A stretch of DNA of 64,000 nt, from assembly GCA_045586405.1 (NCBI GenBank), contig JAZNAG010000123.1, positions 5,138 to 69,137 of the forward strand. The letters run 5' to 3'. The notes below the pieces were generated by a model. It ran no database searches. It had not been told where the DNA came from and was given only the letters and a program-made list of their open reading frames with translations. The translations under genes and the position numbers were made by a program. Below, piece by piece: positions 1 through 7,506 of the stretch (positions are counted from its first letter, which is position 1; each line of letters opens with the position of its first letter). The stretch comes from SIG607 sp045586405 (GTDB lineage: Bacteria > Bacillota > Clostridia > Oscillospirales > Acutalibacteraceae).

Positions 1-1
1 C

Positions 2-160
2 GAAAGACAAAAGGGTATATGTTCAGCTTGTAAAAAGCATTTTGAATTAAACGAAATGGAAGCAGACCATATAACACCTTGGCACTCTGGGGGAAAAACA
101 AACGCTGATAATTGCCAGATGTTGTGTAAAGATTGTAATAGGCGTAAATCTGGCAAATAA
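2..160 (+). CDS. HNH endonuclease, C-terminal fragment (5' end outside window)
   Basis: The reading frame is open from the left edge and ends at the TAA at 158-160, giving the last 52 residues of a protein. The visible part holds the HNH zinc/metal finger: a CSAC pair, then EADHITPW (the H of the ββα-metal nuclease core), an N in the TNADNCQ segment, and a closing CKDCN pair. This is the usual C-terminus of small HNH nucleases found in phages, restriction systems and group II intron-like elements. The N-terminal domain is not in view, so the parent family cannot be named. The next 283 bases have no gene, which suggests the edge of a degraded mobile region. Confidence 0.75.
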   Translation, partial: ERQKGICSACKKHFELNEMEADHITPWHSGGKTNADNCQMLCKDCNRRKSGK

Positions 161-443
161 TACTGTCAGAGCACTCTGCCCGAACTCTGAAATGATGAGA
201 GAAAAAAGGATAGAGCGAGAAAGAAAAAGATACGGGCAGAATTGAGAAAAAAAGAAATATTTAGAAAGGTTAAGAGAATGAAGAATTTTGCCTTTTTGAG
301 AATATGGCACTTTACCTCGTCTCACCTACACACCTGAAAAACCATTATTTCAAGGGATTTTACAGTTCTCGTTTTGCTATTGACAGCAATATGACAGCAA
401 AAAACCAAGATGCTCTGCTTTTTACGGCAGAGCATCTTTTTGT
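161..443. other. Gene-free stretch with tandem TGACAGCAA repeats
   Basis: No convincing gene lies here. The plus strand is purine-rich from about 195 to 290. Two direct copies of TGACAGCAA sit at 381-389 and 392-400, one helical turn apart, just before a terminator. Closely spaced short repeats of this kind are often seen at integrase arm sites, so this may mark the old end of an element that included the HNH fragment. That reading is inference only. Confidence 0.35.
408..441. terminator. Bidirectional hairpin terminator downstream of the glycosidase-like gene
   Basis: An 11-bp perfect stem (AGATGCTCTGC, 408-418, with its complement at 427-437) is followed by a T-run on the plus strand. The other side has AAAAAACC, giving a T-run on the minus strand. 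It lies directly after the stop of the minus-strand gene ending at 444. Confidence 0.75.
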
Positions 444-2486
444 TTAGTCATTTATTAAAAGTACCTTATGCTTTCTGGCGTCAAGTGACATTGGCATTGT
501 GATTTTCTCGCCTGTAAGAGCATCTGTAACGGTCTGTGTATCGCTTAACTTAAAGTCGATATTATTGTTATCCTGATTACTCATATTAGAGATAAAGGCA
601 AGGCGTTTACCATTCTTTTCGTAGTAGGTAATCTGAGTCTTTTCACTGCCGCAGTCAATACCTGTCTGCCAGTAAGGTTTAAACTCGCTGCCCTCTATAC
701 CAAAGTCGTCAATAGCCTTCCATACCGGAGACATAAGCTCTAAAGGCTCACCGATAAAGTTGGGACGGGGGAGAATTCCGTGAACAAGAGCAATGGTCAT
801 AGAATCTTCAAAACTCCAGTTATCAAAGGTGTAAGCAATAAGCTCGTGAGGTAAACCAAAGTTTCTGCCGATATACTCGGTTCTGATATAGTCGGGGGTA
901 AGATAATCAATACTGTCATCGCCCTGATTAGCAATAAACCACTGAACGTCTTCGCCGTCCCACTGTAAATGACAGAAGGAGTAAGCGGGAATGTTACAGC
1001 AACTGCTGATATGGGGATTAAAGCAACCGCCGCGTTCTTCAAGGAAAGCGTAAATGCTGCGGCAGAATTCTCTCACCTTGCTTATGGGGTAGGTAGGCTG
1101 AATATTACCGAAAACATCGGTAAAGGCGCAACCGTGACCTTCATTATAGCAACCAAAGGGAATACAAAGGGTATCAATGTAAATTCCGTCGAAATCAAAG
1201 TCCTCAATTACCTTTTTGACACCTTCGCACATCTGAGTGCTGAAATCACTTTGAGGACACATACGGCGGGCGCGCTGGTTGGGTTTTCTGTACCAGGAGA
1301 AGTCCTGAATAGCATTGGGAGCGAACATATTTATCCATTCTCTGTTCTTTTCTTCCCAAAGGGGTGAAAGGGTAGAAAGCTCATAACCGAAATAGGGTAT
1401 AACCTTGATACCGCGGCTGTGACACTCGTTAACTATTTCCATAGTTCTCTTCTTGGTGTCGTCGCCGATTATCCACCAGTTCTGAATGGGGTTCCACTTT
1501 TCGTGGATAATCAGAGTGGTAACGCCAAGACGCTTCATACGGTCGTAGCAGTTTTCACCGCTGCCCTTAACAAATTCAGAAGCCAGATACTCGTTGTATT
1601 CTTCAAGAATTTTGCCGTTAAAGCAGTCAATATGTAAGATTTTTTCTTTATAAGGATTCTCGGGGAAGGGCTTAACGGGGGTAAACTGGAAGTTAAAACC
1701 GAAGGTAAGAGGGGGAGCCGCACTTCTTCTTGGAGAGCCGTCGGCACGAAGCCAGGATTTCGGCAGACTGTCGGTTAGGTGAAGTCTTACAATTACTTCC
1801 TCCTCGCCGTCGATTATCTCTATAGCTCTGTTAATATCGTCGGGCTGCCAGTTTTTGTTGTGGTCAGAAGCAAAGCAGAAGCCTCTTGTTTCATCGCCAA
1901 CATAGAGTATAGGCATAAAGGGCATTGCCATTGAAGAAGGTATTTCACGGCTTGAGGCTACGCGGTTTGCGGGAATAGATTTTCCCTCAAAAGTAGGGGT
2001 AGGACAACCGTCTCTGTTGGGGAAGTAGTGGAAGTTTTTAGCGTACTTCTTTTTTAAAGGAATTTCAACCCAAAGTCTGTCAAGCGACCATTCGCTGTAC
2101 GGTTGTTTGCCTTGATGTTTTTCTTCATAAAGGGTATAGGTACGGGGCATAACGGTAAGAGCGATGTGGGTGTAGCCGTCGTATTCAACGGTAGATACGG
2201 CATCGGCGGTAATATATTCACCACGCATACTAGAGCAAATAACTGCTTTTTCGTCATCACTCGAAAGAACGAAATTTACAACCTCACACCACTCAATATC
2301 ATTGCCGTTTTCCTTTGCAACGATTCTGATAGGTGAAGAGAGTATTTCGTCATCGAGAACATTTACCGAGGAAAAAAGAATATTATTTTCTGTGGTGTAG
2401 TGGCGGCCCCAGACGTCAATATCGATTTTTCCGTTGTCAGCACTGCATTTTAAAGGTTCCCATGTGTTTAGGATTTTCTTAGCCAT
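444..2486 (-). CDS. Glycoside-hydrolase-like TIM-barrel protein (DUF6067-type)
   Basis: A 680-residue protein without a signal peptide, so probably cytoplasmic. The first third looks like a β-sandwich. The middle (about residues 280-560) looks like a TIM barrel, with the strand-end motif FDFDGIYIDTL where carboxylates would sit in a glycosidase, and a downstream QWDGEDVQW segment. The C-terminus is again β-rich. I place it with glycoside-hydrolase-like DUF6067/GH123-related proteins by general appearance; the substrate cannot be told. The ATG at 2486 has a strong AAGGAGAA site and a consensus promoter upstream, so it is probably a single-gene unit ending at the terminator at 408-441. A divergent ThuA gene follows, which fits carbohydrate catabolism. 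Confidence 0.55.
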   Translation of the reverse strand: MAKKILNTWEPLKCSADNGKIDIDVWGRHYTTENNILFSSVNVLDDEILSSPIRIVAKENGNDIEWCEVVNFVLSSDDEKAVICSSMRGEYITADAVSTVEYDGYTHIALTVMPRTYTLYEEKHQGKQPYSEWSLDRLWVEIPLKKKYAKNFHYFPNRDGCPTPTFEGKSIPANRVASSREIPSSMAMPFMPILYVGDETRGFCFASDHNKNWQPDDINRAIEIIDGEEEVIVRLHLTDSLPKSWLRADGSPRRSAAPPLTFGFNFQFTPVKPFPENPYKEKILHIDCFNGKILEEYNEYLASEFVKGSGENCYDRMKRLGVTTLIIHEKWNPIQNWWIIGDDTKKRTMEIVNECHSRGIKVIPYFGYELSTLSPLWEEKNREWINMFAPNAIQDFSWYRKPNQRARRMCPQSDFSTQMCEGVKKVIEDFDFDGIYIDTLCIPFGCYNEGHGCAFTDVFGNIQPTYPISKVREFCRSIYAFLEERGGCFNPHISSCCNIPAYSFCHLQWDGEDVQWFIANQGDDSIDYLTPDYIRTEYIGRNFGLPHELIAYTFDNWSFEDSMTIALVHGILPRPNFIGEPLELMSPVWKAIDDFGIEGSEFKPYWQTGIDCGSEKTQITYYEKNGKRLAFISNMSNQDNNNIDFKLSDTQTVTDALTGEKITMPMSLDARKHKVLLIND

Positions 2487-2518
2487 AACTATTCTCCTTG
2501 ACTTTATTTAGTGATTTT

Positions 2519-2547
2519 ATTATAAAATGGCAGTTTTTTATTGTCAA
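2519..2547 (-). promoter_or_regulatory. Promoter of the glycosidase-like gene
   Basis: Read on the minus strand, TTGACA (2547-2542) and TATAAT (2524-2519) are separated by exactly 17 bases. This is a perfect vegetative sigma-A type promoter about 35 bases upstream of the start codon. Confidence 0.8.
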
Positions 2548-2613
2548 TGTATAATGCAACCTTAATTGAAGCATAAAAATAGCCTTTTTTTACATTTTTT
2601 GAAAAACGTGGTG

Positions 2614-2624
2614 ACCTGTCAGGT
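2614..2624. promoter_or_regulatory. Possible operator palindrome between divergent genes
   Basis: ACCTGTCAGGT is an 11-base palindrome (5-bp arms around a central T) midway between the divergent promoters of the glycosidase-like gene and the ThuA gene. Its position suits a shared regulator, but no regulator gene is next to it and short palindromes can arise by chance. Confidence 0.25.
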
Positions 2625-2725
2625 GGTGCGAACAGCAATTTTTGTCTACATTTTTTGTGGAAATTTCTTTCAATTTTTCAGCAGTTTTTATATAATGTAA
2701 ATAGCAAAGTCATGGAGGTCTTGTT

Positions 2726-3457
2726 ATGATAAAAGTTACTGTATGGAATGAGTTTTTTCACGAAAAAACAGAAGAAAAAGTTGCAGCTATTTATCCTGAC
2801 GGTATACATAACGCCATTGCCGATTTTCTTAAAACAGATGAAGAAATGGTTGTTCGCACTGCAACAATGTGGGATGAAGAATTCGGACTGAGCAATGAGG
2901 TTATTGAAAATACCGATGTGCTCATTTGGTGGGCGCATATAAAGCATAATGACATTCCCGATGAAATTGCAAAGCGTGTTCAGGATGCTGTGCTTCGCGG
3001 TATGGGCCTTATCGTTCTTCATTCGGGCCATCACTCTAAGCCATTTAAAATGCTTATGGGCACAAGCTGTAATCTTACCTGGCGCGAAAACGCAGATATG
3101 GAAAGACTTTGGGTAGTTGCCCCCGAGCATCCTATTGCTGCCGGTATAGACAGATATTTCGACCTGCCTCATGAAGAAACCTATGGTGAATGTTTTGATA
3201 TTCCCGAACCCGACAAGCTTATATTTATAGGTTGGTACGAGGGTGGCGAGGTTTTCCGCGCAGGTTGCTGTTTCAGACGGGGCAGAGGAAAGATTTTCTA
3301 TTTCCAACCCGGTCACGAAAGCTATCCCACATATTATGACAGCCGAGTGCAAAAGGTAATTACTAACGCTGTTCATTGGGCAGAGCCTGAAAGCAGAATA
3401 GCTGAGCTTACCTGTCCTAAAGTAGAAAAACCCAGGCTTAAATTTGATAATAAATAG
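2726..3457 (+). CDS. ThuA-like domain protein (trehalose-utilisation / glutamine amidotransferase-like fold)
   Basis: A 243-residue single-domain ThuA protein (class I glutamine-amidotransferase-like fold). Family-typical features are the early VTVWNEFFHE, the strand DVLIWWAHIKH, GLIVLHSGHHSK where a nucleophile elbow would be, and the late RGRGKIFYFQPGHE followed by NAVHWA. ThuA proteins occur in sugar-utilisation loci and are thought to act on oxidised or amidated sugars, but the chemistry is not established. The ATG follows GGAGG in a good position, and TATAAT at 2691-2696 is a likely -10 box. It ends at a shared terminator with the convergent glycan genes. Confidence 0.8.
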   Translation: MIKVTVWNEFFHEKTEEKVAAIYPDGIHNAIADFLKTDEEMVVRTATMWDEEFGLSNEVIENTDVLIWWAHIKHNDIPDEIAKRVQDAVLRGMGLIVLHSGHHSKPFKMLMGTSCNLTWRENADMERLWVVAPEHPIAAGIDRYFDLPHEETYGECFDIPEPDKLIFIGWYEGGEVFRAGCCFRRGRGKIFYFQPGHESYPTYYDSRVQKVITNAVHWAEPESRIAELTCPKVEKPRLKFDNK

Positions 3458-3458
3458 A

Positions 3459-3492
3459 AATAAGACCGTTCATAAAGAACGGTCTTATTTTT
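3459..3492. terminator. Bidirectional terminator between ThuA and GtrA genes
   Basis: A 12-bp perfect stem (AATAAGACCGTT at 3459-3470, complement at 3478-3489) is flanked by an A-run and a T-run. It serves both convergent genes and overlaps the stop of the GtrA gene. Confidence 0.85.
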
Positions 3493-3883
3493 TGAATACG
3501 AAAACTTTACTTAAAATATAATTCAGAATTATAACTACCGCCTGCGCCGCAATTTTTACCCCAAGGGCATTTAGAGAAAGTATTGTTATAAAAACGAAAA
3601 TAACAATTTCCTCAATAAACAGTGTTATAAGCCTTGCAGAGTAAAATTTTATCATCTTTAAAAGGGGCGAATTATCACTATTGTCGTTAAACACCCATTT
3701 TTTGTTTGTTAAAAAGGCAAAAAATACGGCTAATATCCAGGAAATTATGTTTGCGATAAGTTCGTTTAAGGGAATAACCTTAGTGAATAAGGCGAAAACC
3801 GAGATACTGACTACGGTGGTCAGAAAGCCGAAAACCAGATAAAGAATAAATTGTCGGTTAAATAGTTTTTTAATTTTCATCAT
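3485..3883 (-). CDS. GtrA-family membrane protein (polyprenyl-linked sugar flippase-like)
   Basis: About 132 residues with four hydrophobic segments typical of GtrA: one near residues 12-32, the next beginning NIISWILAVFFAFLTNKKWVF, then two more before a short basic tail. GtrA proteins are thought to help move undecaprenyl-phosphate-linked glucose across the membrane for cell-surface glycosylation. I prefer the ATG at 3883, which has GAGG six bases upstream, over the GTG at 3895. The gene overlaps the end of the upstream glycosyltransferase gene by 14 bases, so the two are translationally coupled and probably work as a GtrA/GtrB pair. Confidence 0.8.
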   Translation of the reverse strand: MMKIKKLFNRQFILYLVFGFLTTVVSISVFALFTKVIPLNELIANIISWILAVFFAFLTNKKWVFNDNSDNSPLLKMIKFYSARLITLFIEEIVIFVFITILSLNALGVKIAAQAVVIILNYILSKVFVFKK

Positions 3884-4835
3884 CGGTAGCCTCACTTATT
3901 ATATATCTGGGACGGGCCTTTGTTTCAAGATATATTTTACCGATATATTCGCCGATAACGCCAAGGCTTATAAGCTGAACACCGCCCAAAAAACAGAGTA
4001 TGGCGGTAAGAGAAGCCCAACCGTCAACTGTGTTGCCGATAAAACGGCTGATAACCGACCATAGTATACCTAAAAAGCTTATAATAGCCACCGTAATACC
4101 AAGCCCTGTTATTATTCTTATGGGTTTAATAGAAAGACTGGTGATACCGCCTATTGCAAGAGATAGCATTTTGTAAAGGGAATAATGGCTTTTGCCTGCA
4201 ATACGGCGTTTGCGTTCGTAATAAACACAGGTACTTTTAAAGCCAACAAGGGGTAACATACCGCGAAGGTATAGATTAACTTCTTTGAAATTTTCAAGCT
4301 CATTTAAAACTTTTGAAGAAACCAGTCGGTAGTCGGCGTGGTCGTAAATTGTTTCTGCACCCATAAAGCGCATAAGCTTATAAAACATACGGGCAGAGGT
4401 CCTTTTAAAGAAGGAGTCGCTCTTTCGGCTGTTTCTAACCCCGTAAACTATCTCGGCGCCGCCATAATATTCATCAACCATTTTGTCAATGGCATTTATA
4501 TCGTCCTGACCGTCACAGTCAATGCTAACGGTTATGTCACAGCGGTTTTTAGCATACATAAGACCTGCAAGAAGGGCATTCTGATGGCCGCGGTTACGGC
4601 TTAAAGAAATACCTTTGAATACAAAGTCGCTTTTGGATAACCGCTTTATAATATCATAGGTTTTGTCCTTGCTTCCGTCGTTTACAAAAAGCACTTTGCT
4701 GTCAGAACTAATTTTGCTAAATTCGACAAGCTCTCTTATTTTTGCAGAAAACAAGGGGGCAGTTTTATCCAAAACGGCCTCTTCGTTGTAGCAGGGGATA
4801 ACTATATAAAGAACAGGAACTTTGTTTTGCTTCAT
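3870..4835 (-). CDS. Family 2 glycosyltransferase, GtrB/DPM1-like
   Basis: 321 residues. The N-terminal GT-A domain has IPCYNEE near the start, VNDGSKDKT for nucleotide-sugar binding, and SIDCDGQDD carrying the metal-binding acidic motif. Two membrane helices follow at about residues 235-300, and the tail GEYIGKIYLETKARPRYII is typical of GtrB-type polyprenyl-phosphate glycosyltransferases. The expected reaction is transfer of a sugar from a UDP-sugar to undecaprenyl phosphate on the inner membrane face. The downstream GtrA protein would then flip the product. AAGGTG precedes the ATG. The final glycan acceptor is not encoded nearby. Confidence 0.88.
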   Translation of the reverse strand: MKQNKVPVLYIVIPCYNEEAVLDKTAPLFSAKIRELVEFSKISSDSKVLFVNDGSKDKTYDIIKRLSKSDFVFKGISLSRNRGHQNALLAGLMYAKNRCDITVSIDCDGQDDINAIDKMVDEYYGGAEIVYGVRNSRKSDSFFKRTSARMFYKLMRFMGAETIYDHADYRLVSSKVLNELENFKEVNLYLRGMLPLVGFKSTCVYYERKRRIAGKSHYSLYKMLSLAIGGITSLSIKPIRIITGLGITVAIISFLGILWSVISRFIGNTVDGWASLTAILCFLGGVQLISLGVIGEYIGKIYLETKARPRYIISEATDDEN

Positions 4836-4941
4836 AATGCACCTTCTCTCATTTATATGATACCAAATTTTCAGAAAAAATCAAGGTATACAAAAAACCT
4901 CTTTTGTCAATATTATTAAAAAAGACATTGGAGATATAAAA

Positions 4942-5028
4942 ATGAGTAAAATAATTAAAGTATCTGTTATTTTGGGTGTCGCTGTGTATGGTTTTGTGCT
5001 AAGTTTAATATTGCTTTTGCTTCTATAA
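4942..5028 (+). CDS. Putative 28-residue single-span membrane peptide
   Basis: A short ORF encodes MSKIIKVSVILGVAVYGF followed by a leucine-rich end. It is almost entirely hydrophobic after a short basic start, as expected of a one-helix membrane peptide. GGAG at 4930-4933 lies eight bases before the ATG, a near-ideal ribosome binding site. It sits alone between the divergent glycosyltransferase and amidohydrolase genes. No family is recognised; translation is an inference from the binding site and composition. Confidence 0.4.
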   Translation: MSKIIKVSVILGVAVYGFVLSLILLLLL

Positions 5029-5067
5029 GAGTATATAATATGTAAAAGTAAAAGATAAGGTGATAAA

Positions 5068-5856
5068 ATGCTTATAGATTTTCATACTCACTGCTTTCCC
5101 GAAAAAATAGCATCGGCAGCAATAGATAAGCTTTCTTTTGCCTCGGGCGGTTTAGAACCCCACACCGACGGCACCTTAAACGGACTGAAGGCTTCAATGA
5201 AAAAAGGAAATGCAGACGTTTCGGTTGTGCTGAGTATCGCTACAAATGCTCATCAGCAAAAAAATGTAAACGATTTTGCGGCAACACTTAATAAAGAGCA
5301 GGGAATAGTGGCTTTCGGCTCGGTATTTCCTCATAGTGAAGATGTTTTTGACGAGCTTGAAAGAATAAAGGAATTAGGGCTGAAAGGTGTTAAGCTTCAT
5401 CCCGATTATCAGGGCTTTTGTGTAGACGATATTAAAATGAAGCCCATATATAAAAAGATTTCTTCTCTTGGTCTTATAACAATATTTCACGCAGGGGTAG
5501 ATTATGGCTTTGCACCGCCTTATGGTGCTACACCCGAAAAAATGGCGATAGCACTTGACTGGTTTTCGTCTCCCGTTGTAGCGGCTCACTGGGGCGGTGT
5601 TGACAGTGCAGAGGGTGTTATAAAGCATCTTTGCGGTAAAGATATTTATTTTGATACTTCCTTCGGCTACGGAACAATGCCCAAATATTATGCCGAAAAA
5701 ATTATAGAACTCCACGGCACCGATAAACTTCTTTTCGGCACCGATACGCCCTGGCACACTATAGATATGGAAATGCGGCTTTTAAATTCGCTGTCTCTTG
5801 GCGGTGAAATAGAGAAGATAACCCATAAAAATGCCGAAAAATTACTTTGCTTATAA
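5068..5856 (+). CDS. Amidohydrolase-family metal-dependent hydrolase (amidohydrolase_2 type)
   Basis: 262 residues forming a TIM-barrel metallohydrolase. The metal-binding signature is DFHTHCFPE at residues 3-11 (HxH). Later come KLHPDYQGF, FHAGVDYG, VVAAHWGG, and the terminal catalytic aspartate in LLFGTDTPW. This pattern is that of the amidohydrolase_2 group that hydrolyses or decarboxylates small ring acids. The substrate cannot be read from the sequence. The ATG follows AAGGTGATAAA. The gene ends just before the ribosomal L10 promoter and appears to be a single-gene unit. Confidence 0.82.
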   Translation: MLIDFHTHCFPEKIASAAIDKLSFASGGLEPHTDGTLNGLKASMKKGNADVSVVLSIATNAHQQKNVNDFAATLNKEQGIVAFGSVFPHSEDVFDELERIKELGLKGVKLHPDYQGFCVDDIKMKPIYKKISSLGLITIFHAGVDYGFAPPYGATPEKMAIALDWFSSPVVAAHWGGVDSAEGVIKHLCGKDIYFDTSFGYGTMPKYYAEKIIELHGTDKLLFGTDTPWHTIDMEMRLLNSLSLGGEIEKITHKNAEKLLCL

Positions 5857-5863
5857 AAAAGTG

Positions 5864-5892
5864 TTGACAAACACTATGTTAATGTGTATAAT
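5864..5892 (+). promoter_or_regulatory. Promoter of the rplJ-rplL operon
   Basis: TTGACA (5864-5869) and TATAAT (5887-5892) are separated by exactly 17 bases, a full consensus match, as expected for a strongly expressed ribosomal operon. Confidence 0.9.
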
Positions 5893-5907
5893 ACTTTTGT
5901 TGCATTA

Positions 5908-6030
5908 CTTGAGACAGTAGGTTTCCGTTATCGGAAGTAAGCATTGCGCCTACCGAGGTCCTGCAAAACATTATACTGTTATTTTAATGTTTTGGTCTGT
6001 TCCTCGTCTCAGGGAACAGACTTTTTTACT
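5908..6030 (+). ncRNA. Ribosomal protein L10 leader (autoregulatory RNA)
   Basis: The 5' leader of rplJ folds into the known L10-leader arrangement. A GTAGG...CCTAC stem (5917-5921 with 5949-5953) encloses a small hairpin. GAGAC at 5911-5915 can pair with GTCTC at 6006-6010. TCTGTTCC...GGAACAGA followed by CTTTTTT forms a terminator (about 5996-6027). In Firmicutes the L10(L12)4 complex binds this leader to repress its own operon. The position between a consensus promoter and rplJ supports the call. Confidence 0.85.
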
Positions 6031-6054
6031 TATTATTTACGGAGGTGAAATTTA

Positions 6055-6564
6055 ATGCCAAACGCAAAAGTTTTAGAGGAAAAGAAAGCCATAGTGGCTT
6101 CTATTGCCGAAAAACTTCAGAATTCCGTAGCCGGTGTTATCGTTGACTATACCGGAACAAGCGTTGCAGACGACACCGTTCTTCGTAAAGAGCTTCGTGA
6201 GGCAGGCATTGAGTACTTTGTTGTTAAAAATACTCTTTTAAAGCGTGCCATTGAAGGAACTGACCTTGACAGCATTAAGGAAGTTCTTGAGGGTACAACT
6301 GCTCTTGCTATCTCTAAGGAAGATCATGTATGCGCTGCTCGTATTCTTTGCAAATTTGCTGACAGCCATGAAAACTTCAAGGTTAAGGCAGGTTATCTTG
6401 ACGGCAAGGCTATCGAAGTTTCTATGATAGAAAGTCTTGCAAAACTCCCCAGCAGAGAAGTTCTTCTCGCTACCGTTGTGGGCGCTTTCCAGGCTCCCAT
6501 GGCAAGCTTTGCACGTGCCGTACAGGCCATCGTTGATAAAAACGGCGAAGCTGCTGCTGAATAA
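6055..6564 (+). CDS. rplJ: 50S ribosomal protein L10
   Basis: 169 residues, a normal length for L10. It begins MPNAKVLEEKKAIVASIAEKL and has the family's central VVKNTLLKRA and a C-terminal helix (about residues 140-169) that carries L7/L12 dimers at the ribosomal stalk base. GGAGGTGA lies just upstream of the ATG. It is the first gene of a two-gene operon with rplL, under the L10-leader. Confidence 0.97.
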   Translation: MPNAKVLEEKKAIVASIAEKLQNSVAGVIVDYTGTSVADDTVLRKELREAGIEYFVVKNTLLKRAIEGTDLDSIKEVLEGTTALAISKEDHVCAARILCKFADSHENFKVKAGYLDGKAIEVSMIESLAKLPSREVLLATVVGAFQAPMASFARAVQAIVDKNGEAAAE

Positions 6565-6624
6565 TTCAGCAAAATAAAAAACAAAATTAAAAACAAAAAC
6601 AAACATATATTGGAGGAAATTAAA

Positions 6625-7002
6625 ATGGCATCTGAAAAAATTACTGCTATTATTGAAGAATTAAAAGTTCTTACCGTTCTCGAGCTTTCTGAGCTTGTTA
6701 AGGCTGTAGAAGAGGAGTTCGGCGTATCTGCTGCTGCAGCTGTTGCTGTTGCTGCTCCTGCTGCCGGCGGCGCTGCTGCTGCTGAAGAAAAATCTGAATT
6801 TGACGTTGTTCTTGCATCTGCAGGCGCTAACAAGATTCAGGTTATCAAGGCTGTTCGTGAAATCACCGGTCTTGGCCTTGCTGAAGCTAAGGCTCTCGTT
6901 GATGGCGCTCCCAAAACCCTCAAGGAAGCTGTTGCTAAGGAAGCAGCTGACGAAATGAAGGCTAAGCTTGAAGAAGCAGGCGCTACTGTTGAACTTAAGT
7001 AA
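6625..7002 (+). CDS. rplL: 50S ribosomal protein L7/L12
   Basis: 125 residues. The N-terminal dimerisation domain (MASEKITAIIEELK...), an Ala-rich hinge (about 38-56) and the C-terminal factor-binding domain with KIQVIKAVREITGLGLAEAK are all present. The ATG at 6625 is chosen because TGGAGGAAA is correctly spaced; an in-frame TTG at 6610 lies inside that binding site. It forms the flexible stalk that recruits elongation factors and is followed by a strong terminator. Confidence 0.97.
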   Translation: MASEKITAIIEELKVLTVLELSELVKAVEEEFGVSAAAAVAVAAPAAGGAAAAEEKSEFDVVLASAGANKIQVIKAVREITGLGLAEAKALVDGAPKTLKEAVAKEAADEMKAKLEEAGATVELK

Positions 7003-7023
7003 TTAAAAGTTAAACAAAATTTT

Positions 7024-7053
7024 AAGGCACTCGTTAAGAGTGCCTTATTTTTT
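7024..7053 (+). terminator. Terminator of the rplJ-rplL operon
   Basis: AAGGCACTC pairs with GAGTGCCTT around a short loop, followed by ATTTTTTT. Confidence 0.9.
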
Positions 7054-7084
7054 TACGGTAAAATATAATTGCTTGATGGTATAA

Positions 7085-7444
7085 ATGATTTATGATATAT
7101 TTGTAGATAATTGTAATATCATATTTTGGGCTCCCGTTTTCGGTAATCACGACAATGAATCTGCAATGGGCGCTGACTGGCAATGTGAACAGTTGGAGTC
7201 GGCAGAGCATTGCTTGTTTAAACAACGAACTTTGACAGGTAACGGCAACTATACCGTCGGCATTGAGCAGGGCGGTGTGTTAAAAAGAGTCTTCTTTATG
7301 GTGGACTCCAACGGCTGTTCGGGAAAAAGTGCCGCTACTACAGCAAACGGACATTCAAAGGGAAGCGGCGGTTTTGACGCTGACCAGATACAGTGGTATA
7401 CAGACCTTGCAATACTCAAACTGTATCTTGCAGGTGGCAATTGA
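7085..7444 (+). pseudogene. Dockerin-like remnant
   Basis: An open frame of 119 codons with no good ribosome site and no signal peptide. Its last residues, TDLAILKLYLAGGN, are the second half of a type I dockerin repeat and closely match the dockerin tail of the secreted protein at 31588-33174. The preceding calcium loop is broken: DADQIQWY replaces the usual DxDGNGxVDTT and is two residues short. The rest resembles nothing I recognise. The simplest reading is the decayed 3' end of a secreted dockerin protein. A shared terminator follows. Confidence 0.5.
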
Positions 7445-7468
7445 GTTACCTCAGTAATCATATAAAAT

Positions 7469-7506
7469 AAAAGTGGAGATACATAATAAGTATCTCCACT
7501 TTTTTA
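7469..7506. terminator. Bidirectional terminator upstream of the nagA stop
   Basis: AAAAGTGGAGATAC (7469-7482) pairs perfectly with GTATCTCCACTTTT (7490-7503), and T-runs occur on both strands. It ends nagA on the minus strand. Confidence 0.88.
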
